Below are positions 40,434-55,800 of a DNA stretch of 64,000 nt, piece by piece. The DNA lies in the NCBI GenBank assembly GCA_963680875.1, contig OY804589.1, forward strand, positions 21,286,413 through 21,350,412. The letters are read 5' to 3'. Origin of the DNA: Bathymodiolus brooksi. Its lineage: Eukaryota > Mollusca > Bivalvia > Mytilida > Modiolidae. Each line of letters begins with the position of its first letter. Position 1 is the stretch's first letter. The translations under genes were made by a program, and so were the position numbers. A model generated the notes under the pieces. The model had not been told where the DNA came from. It saw only the letters and a list, made by a program, of their open reading frames with translations, and made no database searches.

Positions 40434-43400
40434 AGAGCTATCAACCTAGTGATAGTAACATTGACTACTGGGTAGATGATACCTCCGGAAACTAATAGTC
40501 CACCAGCAGAGATATCAACCTAGTGATAGTAACACTGACTACTGGGTAGATCATATCTCCGGAGACTAATAGTCCACCAGCAGAGGTATCAACGTAGTGA
40601 GAGTAACACTGACTACTGGGTAGATGATACCTCCGAAACTAGTAGTCCACCAGCAGAGGTATCAACCTAGTGATAGTAACACTGACTACTGGGTAGATGA
40701 TATCTCCGGAGACTAATAGTCCACCAGCAGAGGTATCAACCTAGAGATAGTAACACTGACTACTGGGTAGATGATACCTCTGGAGATTAATAGTCCACCA
40801 GTAGAGGTATCAACCTAGTGATAGTAACACTGACTATTGGGTAGATGATACCTCCGGAGACTAAAAGTCCACCAGTAGAGGTATCAACCTAGTGATAGAA
40901 ACACTGACTACTGGGTATATGATACCTCCGGGGACTAGTAGTCCACCAGCAGAGGTATCAACCTAGTGATATTAACACTGACTACTGGGTAGATGATACC
41001 TTGGGGAATCAATAGTCCACAAGCAAAGGTATCAACCTAGTGATAGTAACACTGGCTACTGGGTAGATGATACCTCCGGAGATTAATAGTCCACCAGCAG
41101 AGGTATCAACCTAGTTATAGTAACACTGACTACTGGGTAGATGATACCTCCGGAGACTAATAGTCCACCAGCAGAGGTAACAACCCTGTGATAGTAACAC
41201 TGACTACTTGGTAGATGATACCTCCGGAGACTAATAGTCCAACGGCAGAGATATCAAGTTAGTGATGGTAACACTGACTACTGGGTAGATGATACCTCCG
41301 AAGATTAATAATCCACCTGCAGAGGTATCAACCTAGTGATAGTAACACTGACTACTGGGTAGATGATATCTCCGGAGACTAATAGTCCACCAGCAGAGGT
41401 ATCAACCTAGTGAGAGTAACACTGGCTACTGGGTAGATGATACATCCGGAGACTAGTAGTCCACCAGCACAGGTATCAACCTGGTGATAGTAACACTGAC
41501 TACTGGGTAGATGATACCTCCGGAGATTAATAGTCCACCCCCAAAGGTATCAAACTGGTGATAGAAACACTGACTACTGGGTAGATGATACCTCCGGAGA
41601 CTAAAAGTCCACCAGTAGAGGTATCAACCTAGTGATGGTAACACTGACTACTGGGTAGATGATACCTCCGGAGACTAATAGTTCACAAGCAGAGATATCA
41701 ACCTAGAGTTAGTAACACTGACTACTGGGTAGATGATATCTCTGGATATTAATAGTCCACAAGCAGAGGTATCAACCTAGTGATAGTAACACTGACTACT
41801 GGGTAGATGATACCTCCGGAGACTAAAAGTCCACCAGTAGAGGTATCAACCTAGTGATAGAAACACTGACTACTGGGTAGATGATACCTCCGGAGACTAG
41901 TAGTCCACCAGCAGAGGTATCAACCTAGTGATAGTAACACTGACTACTGGGTAGATGATACCTTGGGGAATCAATAGTCCACAAGCAGAGGCATCAACCT
42001 AGTGATAGTAACACTGGCTACTGGGTAGATGATACCTCCGAAGATTAATAGTCCACCAGCAGAGGTATCAACCTAGTGATAGTAACACTGACTACTTGGT
42101 AGATGATACCTCCGGAGACTAATAGTCCACCAGCAGAGGTATCAACCTAGTGATAGTAACCCTGACTACTGGGTAGATGATACCTCCGGAGACTAATAGT
42201 CCACCAGCAGAGGTATCCACCTAGTTATAGTAACACTGGCTACTGGGTAGATGATGACCCCGAGATTAATAGTCCACCAACAGAGTTATCAACCTAGTGA
42301 TAGTAACACCGACTACTTGGTAGATGATACCTCCGGTGACTAATAGTCTACCAGCAGAGCTATCAACCTAGTGATAGTAACACTGATTACTGAGTAGATG
42401 ATACCTCCGGAGACTAATAGTCCACCAGCAGAGGTATCAACCTACTGATGGTAACACTGGCAACTGGTTGGATGATACCAGCGAGGACTAATAGTCCACC
42501 AGCAGAGGTATCAACGTAGTGAAAGTAACACTGACTACTGGGTAGATGATACCTCCGAAGACTAGTAGTACACCAGCAGAGGTATCAACCTAGTGATAGT
42601 AACACTGACTACTGGGTAGATGATACCTTGGGGAATCAATAGTCCACAAGCAAATGCATCAACCTAGTGATAGTAACACTGGCTACTGGGTAGATGATAC
42701 CTCCGGCGATTAATAGTCCACCAGCAGAGGTATCAACCTAGTGATAGTAACACTGGCTAATGGGTAGATGATACCTCCGGAGATTAATAGTCCACTAGCA
42801 GAAATAACAACCTAGTGATAGTAACACTGACTACTGGGTAGATGATTTCTTGGGCAATTAATAGTCCACCAGCAGAGGTATCAACCTAGTGAGAGTAACA
42901 CTGACTACTGGGTAGATGATATCTCCGGAGAATAACAGTCCACCAGCAGAGGTATCAACCTAGTGAGAGTAACACTGGCTACTGGGTAGAAGATACATCC
43001 GGAGACTAGTAGTCAACCAGCACAGGTATCATCCTGGTGATAATCACACTGACTACTGGGTAGATGATACCTCCGGAGATTAATAGTCCACCCCCAGAGG
43101 TATCAACCTAGTTATAGAAACACTGACTACTGGGTAGATGATACCTCCGGAGACTAATAGTCCACCAGCAGAGATATCAACCTAGTGATAGTAACACTGG
43201 CTACTGGTTAGATGATACCTCCAGAGATTAATAGTCCACCAGCAGAGGTATCAACCTATTGATAGTAACACTGACTACTGAGTAGATGATACTTCCGGAG
43301 ACTAATAGTCCACCAGCAGAGGTATCAACCCTGTGATAGTAACACTGATTACTTGGTAGATGATACCTCCGGAGATTAATAGTCCACCAGCAGAGGTATC

Positions 43401-46400
43401 AACCTAGTGATAGTAACACTGACTACTGGGTAGATGATACCTCCGGAGATTAATAATCCACCTGCAGAGGTATCAACTTAGTGATAGTAACACTGACTAC
43501 TGGGTAGATGATACCTCAGGAGACTAATAGTCCACCAGCAGAGGTATTAACCTAGGGATAGTAACACTGGCTACTGGGTAGATGATACCCCCGAAGATTA
43601 ATAGTCCACCAACAGAGTTATCAACCTAGTGATAGTAACACTGACTACTGGGTAGATGATACCTCCGGAGACTAAAAGTCCACCAGCAGAGGTATCAACC
43701 TAGTGATAGTAACACTGACTACTGGGTAGATGATACATCCGAAGACTAATAGTCCACCTGCAGAGGTGTCAACCTAGTGATAGTAACACAGACTACTGGG
43801 TAGATGATACCCCGGAGACTAATAGTCCACCAGCAGAGGTATCAACCTAGTGATAATAACACTGACTACTGGGTAGATGATACCTCCGGAGACTAATAGT
43901 CCACCAGCAGAGGTATCAATCTAGTGATAGTAACACTGACTAATGAGTAGATGATACCTCCGGAGACTAATAGTCCACCAGCAGAGGTATCAACCTAGTG
44001 ATAGTAACACTGGCTACTGGGTAGATGATACCTCCGGAGATTAATAGTCCACTAGCAGAAATAACAACCTAGTCATAGTAACACTCACTACTGGGTAGAT
44101 GATACCTTGGGCAATTAATAGTCAACCAGCAGAGGTATCAACCTAGTGAGAGTAACACTGACTGCTGGGTAGATGATGTCTCCGGAGAATAATAGTCCAC
44201 CAGCAGAGGTATCAACCTAGTGAGAGTAACACTGGCTACTGGGTAGTAGATACATCCGGAGACTAGTAGTTAACCAGCAGAGGTATCAACCTGGTGATAA
44301 TCACACTGACTACTGGGTAGATGATACCTCCGGAGATTAATAGTCCACCCCCAGAGGTATCAACCTAGTGATAAAAACACTGACTACTGGGTAGATGATA
44401 CCTCCGGAGACTAATAGTCCACCTGCAGAGATATCAACCTAGAGATAGTAACACTGACTACTGGGTAGATGATACCTCTGGAGATTAATAGTCCACCAGC
44501 AGAGGTATCAACCTAGTGAGAGTAACACTGGCTACTGGGTAGATGATACATCCGGAGACTAGTAGTCCACCAGCACAGGTATCAACCTGGTGATAGTAAC
44601 ACTGACTACTGGGTAGATGATACCTCCGGAGATTAATAGTCCACCCCCAAAGGTATCAAACTAGTGATAGAAACACTGACTACTGGGTAGATGATACCTC
44701 CGGAGACTAAAAGTCCACCAGTAGAGGTATCAACCTAGTGATGGTAAAACTGACTACTGGGTAGATGATACCTCCGGAGACTAATAGTTCACAAGCAGAG
44801 ATATCAACCTAGAGTTAGTAACACTGACTACTGGGTAGATGATATCTCTGGATATTAATAGTCCACAAGCAGAGGTATCAACCTAGTGATAGTAACACTT
44901 ACTACTGGGTAGATGATACCTCCGAAGACTAAAAGTCCACCAGTAGAGGTATCAACCTAGTGATAGAAACACTGACTACTGGGTAGATGATACCTCCGGA
45001 GACTAGTAGTCCACCAGCAGAGGTATCAACCTAGTGATAGTAACACTGACTACTGGGTAGATGATACCTTGGGGAATCAATAGTCCACAAGCAGAGGCAT
45101 CAACCTAGTGATAGTAACACTGGCTACTGGGTAGATGATACCTCCGAAGATTAATAGTCCACCAGCAGAGGTATCAACCTAGTGATAGTAACACTGACTA
45201 CTTGGTAGATGATACCTCCGGAGACTAATAGTCCACCAGCAGAGGTTTCAACCTAGTGATAGTAACCCTGACTACTGGGTAGATGATACCTCCGAAGACT
45301 AATAGTCCACCAGCAGAGGTATCCACCTAGTTATAGTAACACTGGCTACTGGGTAGATGATGACCCCGAGATTAATAGTCCACCAACAGAGTTATCAACC
45401 TAGTGATAGTAACACCGACTACTTGGTAGATGATACCTCCGGTGACTAATAGTCCACCAGTAGAGGTATCAACCTAGTGATAGTAACACTGACTACTGGG
45501 TAGATGATACCTCCGGTGACTAATAATCTACCAGCAGAGCTATCAACCTAGTGATAGTAACACTGATTACTGAGTAGATGATACCTCCGGAGACTAATAG
45601 TCCACCAGCAGAGGTATCAACCTACTGATAGTAACACTGGCAACTGGTTGGATGATACCAGCGAGGACTAATAGTCCACCAGCAGAGGTATCAACGTAGT
45701 GAAAGTAACACTTACTACTGGGTAGATGATACCTCCGAAGACTAGTAGTACACCAGCAGAGGTATCAACCTAGTGATAGTAACACTGACTACTGGGTAGA
45801 TGATACCTTGGGGAATCAGTAGTCCACAAGCAAATGCATCAACCTAGTGATAGTAACACTGGCTACTGGGTAGATGATACCTCCGGCGATTAATAGTCCA
45901 CCAGCAGAGGTATCAACCTAGTGATAGTAACACTGACTACTTGGTAGATGATACCTCCGGAGACTAATAGTCCACCAGCAGAGGTATCAACCTAGTGATA
46001 GTAACACTGACTACTGGGTAGATGATACCTCCGGAGACTAATAGTCCACCAGCAGAGATATCAACCTTGTGATAGTAACACTGACTACTGGGTAGATGAT
46101 ACCTCCGGAGATTAATAATCCACTTGCAGAGTTATCAACCTAGTGATAGTAACACTGACTACTGGGTAGATTATACCTCCGGAGACTAATAGTCCACCAG
46201 CAGAGGTATCAACCTAGTTATAGTAACAATGGCCACTGGGTAGATGATACCCCCGGAGATTAATAGTCCACCAACAGAGTTATCAACCTAGTGATAGTAA
46301 CACTGACTACTTGGTAGATGATACCTCCGGTGACTAATAGTCCACCAGCAGAGGTATCAACCTAGTGATAGTAACACTGACTACTGGGTAGATGATACCT

Positions 46401-46645
46401 CCGAAGACTAATAATCTACCAGCAGAGCTATCAACCTAGTGATAGTAACACTGACTACTGGGTAGATGATACCTCCGGAGACTAATAGTCCACCAGCAGA
46501 GGTATCAACCTAGTTATAGTAACCCTGACTACTGGGTAGATGATACCTCCGGAGACTAATAGTCCACCAGCAGAGGTATCCACCTAGTTATAGTAACACT
46601 GGCTACTGGGTAGATGATACCCCCGAAGATTACTAGTCCACCAAC
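40434..46645. repeat. 6.2-kb HOR, second copy (6,212 bp)
   Basis: A full unit, 84 monomers less 4 bp, repeated in tandem from 46,646. Landmarks: CAACTGGTTGG at 42,461 and 45,641, against 48,673 and 51,853 in the next copy, both exactly 6,212 bp apart. The segment around CTAGAGATAG at 40,741 matches 46,953 and 29,942. Confidence 0.9.
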
Positions 46646-49600
46646 AGAGCTATCAACCTAGTGATAGTAACATTGACTACTGGGTAGATGATACCTCCGG
46701 AAACTAATAGTCCACCAGCAGAGATATCAACCTAGTGATAGTAACACTGACTACTGGGTAGATCATATCTCCGGAGACTAATAGTCCACCAGCAGAGGTA
46801 TCAACGTAGTGAGAGTAACACTGACTACTGGGTAGATGATACCTCCGAAACTAGTAGTCCACCAGCAGAGGTATCAACCTAGTGATAGTAACACTGACTA
46901 CTGGGTAGATGATATCTCCGGAGACTAATAGTCCACCAGCAGAGGTATCAACCTAGAGATAGTAACACTGACTACTGGGTAGATGATACCTCTGGAGATT
47001 AATAGTCCACCAGTAGAGGTATCAACCTAGTGATAGTAACACTGACTATTGGGTAGATGATACCTCCGGAGACTAAAAGTCCACCAGTAGAGGTATCAAC
47101 CTAGTGATAGAAACACTGACTACTGGGTATATGATACCTCCGGGGACTAGTAGTCCACCAGCAGAGGTATCAACCTAGTGATATTAACACTGACTACTGG
47201 GTAGATGATACCTTGGGGAATCAATAGTCCACAAGCAAAGGTATCAACCTAGTGATAGTAACACTGGCTAATGGGTAGATGATACCTCCGGAGATTAATA
47301 GTCCACCAGCAGAGGTATCAACCTAGTTATAGTAACACTGACTACTGGGTAGATGATACCTCCGGAGACTAATAGTCCACCAGCAGAGGTAACAACCCTG
47401 TGATAGTAACACTGACTACTTGGTAGATGATACCTCCGGAGACTAATAGTCCAACGGCAGAGATATCAAGTTAGTGATGGTAACACTGACTACTGGGTAG
47501 ATGATACCTCCGAAGATTAATAATCCACCTGCAGAGGTATCAACCTAGTGATAGTAACACTGACTACTGGGTAGATGATATCTCCGGAGACTAATAGTCC
47601 ACCAGCAGAGGTATCAACCTAGTGAGAGTAACACTGGCTACTGGGTAGATGATACATCCGGAGACTAGTAGTCCACCAGCACAGGTATCAACCTGGTGAT
47701 AGTAACACTGACTACTGGGTAGATGATACCTCCGGAGATTAATAGTCCACCCCCAAAGGTATCAAACTGGTGATAGAAACACTGACTACTGGGTAGATGA
47801 TACCTCCGGAGACTAAAAGTCCACCAGTAGAGGTATCAACCTAGTGATGGTAACACTGACTACTGGGTAGATGATACCTCCGGAGACTAATAGTTCACAA
47901 GCAGAGATATCAACCTAGAGTTAGTAACACTGACTACTGGGTAGATGATATCTCTGGATATTAATAGTCCACAAGCAGAGGTATCAACCTAGTGATAGTA
48001 ACACTGACTACTGGGTAGATGATACCTCCGGAGACTAAAAGTCCACCAGTAGAGGTATCAACCTAGTGATAGAAACACTGACTACTGGGTAGATGATACC
48101 TCCGGAGACTAGTAGTCCACCAGCAGAGGTATCAACCTAGTGATAGTAACACTGACTACTGGGTAGATGATACCTTGGGGAATCAATAGTCCACAAGCAG
48201 AGGCATCAACCTAGTGATAGTAACACTGGCTACTGGGTAGATGATACCTCCGAAGATTAATAGTCCACCAGCAGAGGTATCAACCTAGTGATAGTAACAC
48301 TGACTACTTGGTAGATGATACCTCCGGAGACTAATAGTCCACCAGCAGAGGTATCAACCTAGTGATAGTAACCCTGACTACTGGTTAGATGATACCTCCG
48401 GAGACTAATAGTCCACCAGCAGAGGTATCCACCTAGTTATAGTAACACTGGCTACTGGGTAGATGATGACCCCGAGATTAATAGTCCACCAACAGAGTTA
48501 TCAACCTAGTGATAGTAACACCGACTACTTGGTAGATGATACCTCCGGTGACTAATAGTCTACCAGCAGAGCTATCAACCTAGTGATAGTAACACTGATT
48601 ACTGAGTAGATGATACCTCCGGAGACTAATAGTCCACCAGCAGAGGTATCAACCTACTGATAGTAACACTGGCAACTGGTTGGATGATACCAGCGAGGAC
48701 TAATAGTCCACCAGCAGAGGTATCAACGTAGTGAAAGTAACACTGACTACTGGGTAGATGATACCTCCGAAGACTAGTAGTACACCAGCAGAGGTATCAA
48801 CCTAGTGATAGTAACACTGACTACTGGGTAGATGATACCTTGGGGAATCAATAGTCCACAAGCAAATGCATCAACCTAGTGATAGTAACACTGGCTACTG
48901 GGTAGATGATACCTCCGGCGATTAATAGTCCACCAGCAGAGGTATCAACCTAGTGATAGTAACACTGGCTAATGGGTAGATGATACCTCCGGAGATTAAT
49001 AGTCCACTAGCAGAAATAACAACCTAGTGATAGTAACACTGACTACTGGGTAGATGATTTCTTGGGCAATTAATAGTCCACCAGCAGAGGTATCAACCTA
49101 GTGAGAGTAACACTGACTACTGGGTAGATGATATCTCCGGAGAATAACAGTCCACCAGCAGAGGTATCAACCTAGTGAGAGTAACACTGGCTACTGGGTA
49201 GAAGATACATCCGGAGACTAGTAGTCAACCAGCACAGGTATCATCCTGGTGATAATCACACTGACTACTGGGTAGATGATACCTCCGGAGATTAATAGTC
49301 CACCCCCAGAGGTATCAACCTAGTTATAGAAACACTGACTACTGGGTAGATGATACCTCCGGAGACTAATAGTCCACCAGCAGAGATATCAACCTAGTGA
49401 TAGTAACACTGGCTACTGGTTAGATGATACCTCCAGAGATTAATAGTCCACCAGCAGAGGTATCAACCTATTGATAGTAACACTGACTACTGAGTAGATG
49501 ATACTTCCGGAGACTAATAGTCCACCAGCAGAGGTATCAACCCTGTGATAGTAACACTGATTACTTGGTAGATGATACCTCCGGAGATTAATAGTCCACC

Positions 49601-52600
49601 AGCAGAGGTATCAACCTAGTGATAGTAACACTGACTACTGGGTAGATGATACCTCCGGAGATTAATAATCCACCTGCAGAGGTATCAACTTAGTGATAGT
49701 AACACTGACTACTGGGTAGATGATACCTCAGGAGACTAATAGTCCACCAGCAGAGGTATCAACCTAGGGATAGTAACACTGGCTACTGGGTAGATGATAC
49801 CCCCGAAGATTAATAGTCCACCAACAGAGTTATCAACCTAGTGATAGTAACACTGACTACTGGGTAGATGATACCTCCGGAGACTAAAAGTCCACCAGCA
49901 GAGGTATCAACCTAGTGATAGTAACACTGACTACTGGGTAGATGATACATCCGAAGACTAATAGTCCACCTGCAGAGGTGTCAACCTAGTGATAGTAACA
50001 CAGACTACTGGGTAGATGATACCCCGGAGACTAATAGTCCACCAGCAGAGGTATCAACCTAGTGATAATAACACTGACTACTGGGTAGATGATACCTCCG
50101 GAGACTAATAGTCCACCAGCAGAGGTATCAATCTAGTGATAGTAACACTGACTAATGAGTAGATGATACCTCCGGAGACTAATAGTCCACCAGCAGAGGT
50201 ATCAACCTAGTGATAGTAACACTGGCTACTGGGTAGATGATACCTCCGGAGATTAATAGTCCACTAGCAGAAATAACAACCTAGTCATAGTAACACTCAC
50301 TACTGGGTAGATGATACCTTGGGCAATTAATAGTCAACCAGCAGAGGTATCAACCTAGTGAGAGTAACACTGACTGCTGGGTAGATGATGTCTCCGGAGA
50401 ATAATAGTCCACCAGCAGAGGTATCAACCTAGTGAGAGTAACACTGGCTACTGGGTAGTAGATACATCCGGAGACTAGTAGTTAACCAGCAGAGGTATCA
50501 ACCTGGTGATAATCACACTGACTACTGGGTAGATGATACCTCCGGAGATTAATAGTCCACCCCCAGAGGTATCAACCTAGTGATAAAAACACTGACTACT
50601 GGGTAGATGATACCTCCGGAGACTAATAGTCCACCTGCAGAGATATCAACCTAGAGATAGTAACACTGACTACTGGGTAGATGATACCTCTGGAGATTAA
50701 TAGTCCACCAGCAGAGGTATCAACCTAGTGAGAGTAACACTGGCTACTGGGTAGATGATACATCCGGAGACTAGTAGTCCACCAGCACAGGTATCAACCT
50801 GGTGATAGTAACACTGACTACTGGGTAGATGATACCTCCGAAGATTAATAGTCCACCCCCAAAGGTATCAAACTAGTGATAGAAACACTGACTACTGGGT
50901 AGATGATACCTCCGGAGACTAAAAGTCCACCAGTAGAGGTATCAACCTAGTGATGGTAAAACTGACTACTGGGTAGATGATACCTCCGGAGACTAATAGT
51001 TCACAAGCAGAGATATCAACCTAGAGTTAGTAACACTGACTACTGGGTAGATGATATCTCTGGATATTAATAGTCCACAAGCAGAGGTATCAACCTAGTG
51101 ATAGTAACACTTACTACTGGGTAGATGATACCTCCGAAGACTAAAAGTCCACCAGTAGAGGTATCAACCTAGTGATAGAAACACTGACTACTGGGTAGAT
51201 GATACCCCCGAAGATTACTAGTCCACCAGCAGAGGTATCAACCTAGTGATAGTAACACTGACTACTGGGTAGATGATACCTTGGGGAATCAATAGTCCAC
51301 AAGCAGAGGCATCAACCTAGTGATAGTAACACTGGCTACTGGGTAGATGATACCTCCGAAGATTAATAGTCCACCAGCAGAGGTATCAACCTAGTGATAG
51401 TAACACTGACTACTTGGTAGATGATACCTCCGGAGACTAATAGTCCACCAGCAGAGGTTTCAACCTAGTGATAGTAACCCTGACTACTGGGTAGATGATA
51501 CCTCCGAAGACTAATAGTCCACCAGCAGAGGTATCCACCTAGTTATAGTAACACTGGCTACTGGGTAGATGATGACCCCGAGATTAATAGTCCACCAACA
51601 GAGTTATCAACCTAGTGATAGTAACACCGACTACTTGGTAGATGATACCTCCGGTGACTAATAGTCCACCAGTAGAGGTATCAACCTAGTGATAGTAACA
51701 CTGACTACTGGGTAGATGATACCTCCGGTGACTAATAATCTACCAGCAGAGCTATCAACCTAGTGATAGTAACACTGATTACTGAGTAGATGATACCTCC
51801 GGAGACTAATAGTCCACCAGCAGAGGTATCAACCTACTGATAGTAACACTGGCAACTGGTTGGATGATACCAGCGAGGACTAATAGTCCACCAGCAGAGG
51901 TATCAACGTAGTGAAAGTAACACTGACTACTGGGTAGATGATACCTCCGAAGACTAGTAGTACACCAGCAGAGGTATCAACCTAGTGATAGTAACACTGA
52001 CTACTGGGTAGATGATACCTTGGGGAATCAGTAGTCCACAAGCAAATGCATCAACCTAGTGATAGTAACACTGGCTACTGGGTAGATGATACCTCCGGCG
52101 ATTAATAGTCCACCAGCAGAGGTATCAACCTAGTGATAGTAACACTGACTACTTGGTAGATGATACCTCCGGAGACTAATAGTCCACCAGCAGAGGTATC
52201 AACCTAGTGATAGTAACACTGACTACTGGGTAGATGATACCTCCGGAGACTAATAGTCCACCAGCAGAGATATCAACCTTGTGATAGTAACACTGACTAC
52301 TGGGTAGATGATACCTCCGGAGATTAATAATCCACTTGCAGAGTTATCAACCTAGTGATAGTAACACTGACTACTGGGTAGATTATACCTCCGGAGACTA
52401 ATAGTCCACCAGCAGAGGTATCAACCTAGTTATAGTAACAATGGCCACTGGGTAGATGATACCCCCGGAGATTAATAGTCCACCAACAGAGTTATCAACC
52501 TAGTGATAGTAACACTGACTACTTGGTAGATGATACCTCCGGTGACTAATAGTCCACCAGCAGAGGTATCAACCTAGTGATAGTAACACTGACTACTGGG

Positions 52601-52857
52601 TAGATGATACCTCCGAAGAATAATAATCTACCAGCAGAGCTATCAACCTAGTGATAGTAACACTGACTACTGGGTAGATGATACCTCCGGAGACTAATAG
52701 TCCACCAGCAGAGGTATCAACCTAGTTATAGTAACCCTGACTACTGGGTAGATGATACCTCCGGAGACTAATAGTCCACCAGCAGAGGTATCCACCTAGT
52801 TATAGTAACACTGGCTACTGGGTAGATGATACCCCCGAAGATTACTAGTCCACCAAC
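46646..52857. repeat. 6.2-kb HOR, third copy (6,212 bp)
   Basis: It tracks 40,434-46,645 at a constant offset of 6,212 bp. Private changes include GACCCCCGAAGATTACTAG near 51,210, where the second copy has CTCCGGAGACTAGTAG, and GAAGAATAATAATC near 52,617. At about 52,858 the unit does not restart; GAGTTATCAACC follows, and the sequence becomes block D2. Confidence 0.88.
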
Positions 52858-55800
52858 AGAGTTATCAACCTAGTGATAGTAACACTGACTACTTGGTAGA
52901 TGATACCTCCGGTGACTAATAGTCCACCAGTAGAGGTATCAACCTAGTGATAGTAACACTGACTACTGGGTAGATGATACCTCCGGTGACTAATAATCTA
53001 CCAGCAGAGCTATCAACCTAGTGATAGTAACACTGACTACTGGGTAGATGATACCTCCGGAGACTAATAGTCCACCAGCAGAGATATCAACCTAGTGATA
53101 GTAATATTGACTACTGAGTAGATGATACCTCCGGAGACTAATAGTCCACCAGCAGAGGTATCAACCTAGTGATAATAACACTGGCAACTGGTTGGATGAT
53201 ACCAGCGAGGACTAATAGTCCACCAGCAGAGGTATCAACGTAGTGAAAGTAACACTAACTACTGGGTAGATGATACCTCCGAAGACTAGTAGTACACCAG
53301 CAGAGGTATCAACCTAGTGATAGTAACACTGACTACTGGGTAGATGATACCTTGGGGAATCAATAGTCCACAAGCAAATGCATCAACCTAGTGATAGTAA
53401 CACTGGCTACTGGGTAGATGATACCTCCGGCGATTAATAGTCCACCAGCAGAGGTATCAACCTAGTGATAGTAACACTGACTACTTGGTAGATGATACCT
53501 CCGGAGACTAATAGTCCACCAGCAGAGGTATCAACCTAGTGACAGTAACACTGACTACTGGGTAGATGATACCTCCGGAGACTAATAGTCCACCAGCAGA
53601 GATATCAACCTTTTGATAGTAACACTGACTACTGGGTAGATGATACCTCCGGAGATTAATAGTCCACCAGTAGAGGTATCAACCTAGTGATAGTAACACT
53701 GACTATTGGGTAGATGATACCTCCGGAGACTAAAATTCCACCAGTAGAGGTATCAACCTAGTGATAGATTCACTGACTACTGGGTATATGATACCTCCGG
53801 GGACTAGTAGTCCACCAGCAGAGGTATCAACCTAGTGATATTAACACTGACTACTGGGTAGATGATACCTTGGGAAATCAATAGTCCACAAGCAAAGGTA
53901 TCAACCTAGTGATAGTAACACTGGCTACTGGGTAGATGATACCTCCGGAGACTAATAGTCCACCAGCAGAGGTATCAACCTAGTGATAATAACACTGGCT
54001 ACTGGGTAGATGATGACCCCGAGATTAATAGTCCACCAACAGAGTTATCAACCTAATGATAGTAACACCGACTACGTGGTAGATGATACCTCCGGTGACT
54101 AATAGTCCACCAGTAGAGGTATCAACCTAGTGATAGTAACACTGACTACTGGGTAGATGATACCTCCGGTGACTAATAATCTACCAGCAGAGCTATCAAC
54201 CTAGTGATAGTAACACTGATTACTGAGTAGATGATACCTCCGGAGACTAATAGTCCACCAGCAGAGGTATCAACCTAGTGATAGTAACCCTGGCAACTGG
54301 TTGGATGATACCAGCGAGGACTAATAGTCCACCAGCAGAGGTATCAACGTAGTGAAAGTAACACTGACTACTGGGTAGATGATACCTCCGAAGACTAGTA
54401 GTACACCAGCAGAGGTATCAACCTAGTGATAGTAACACTGACTACTGGGTAGATGATACCTTGGGGAATCAATAGTCCACAAGCAAATGCATCAACCTAG
54501 TGATAGTAACACTGGCTACTGGGTAGATGATACCTCCGGCGATTAATAGTCCACCAGCAGAGGTATCAACCTAGTGATAGTAACACTGACTACTTGGTAG
54601 ATGATACCTCCGGAGACTAATAGTCCACCAGCAGAGATATCAACCTTGTGATAGTAACACTGACTACTGGGTAGATGATACCTCCGGAGATTAATAATCC
54701 ACTTGCAGAGTTATCAACCTAGTGATAGTAACACTGACTACTGGGTAGATTATACCTCCGGAGACTAATAGTCCACCAGCAGAGGTATCAACCTAGTTAT
54801 AGTAACACTGGCTACTGGGTAGATGATACCTCCGAAGACAAATAATCTACCAGCAGAGCTATCAACCTAGTGATAGTAACACTGACTACTGGGTAGATGA
54901 TACCTCCGGAGACTAATAGTCCACCAGCAGAGGTATCAACCTAGTTATAGTAACCCTGACTACTGGGTAGATGATACCTCCGAAGACTAATAGTCCACCA
55001 GCAGAGGTATCCACCTAGTTATAGTAACACTGGCTACTGGGTAGATGATACCCCCGAAGATTAATAGTCCACCAACAGAGTTATCAACCTAGTGATAGTA
55101 ACACTGACTACTTGGTAGATGATACCTCCGGTGACTAATAGTCCACCAGTAGAGGTATCAACCTAGTGATAGTAACACTGACTACTGGGTAGATGATACC
55201 TCCGGTGACTAATAATCTACCAGCAGAGCTATCAACCTAGTGATAGTAACACTGACTACTGGGTAGATGATACCTCCGGAGACTAATAGTCCACCAGCAG
55301 AGATATCAACCTAGTGATAGTAATATTGACTACTGAGTAGATGATACCTCCGGAGACTAATAGTCCACCAGCAGAGGTATCAACCTAGTGATAATAACAC
55401 TGGCAACTGGTTGGATGATACCAGCGAGGACTAATAGTCCACCAGCAGAGGTATCAACGTAGTGAAAGTAACACTGACTACTGGGTAGATGATACCTCCG
55501 AAGACTAGTAGTACACAAGCAGAGGTATCAACCTAGTGATAGTAACACTGACTACTGGGTAGATGATACCTTGGGGAATCAATAGTCCACAAGCAAATGC
55601 ATCAACCTAGTGATAGTAACACTGGCTACTGGGTAGATGATACCTCCGGCGATTAATAGTCCACCAGCAGAGGTATCAACCTAGTGATAGTAACACTGAC
55701 TACTTGGTAGATGATACCTCTGGAGACTAATAGTCCACCAGCAGAGGTATCAACCTAGTGATAGTAACACTGACTACTGGGTAGATGATACCTCCGGAGA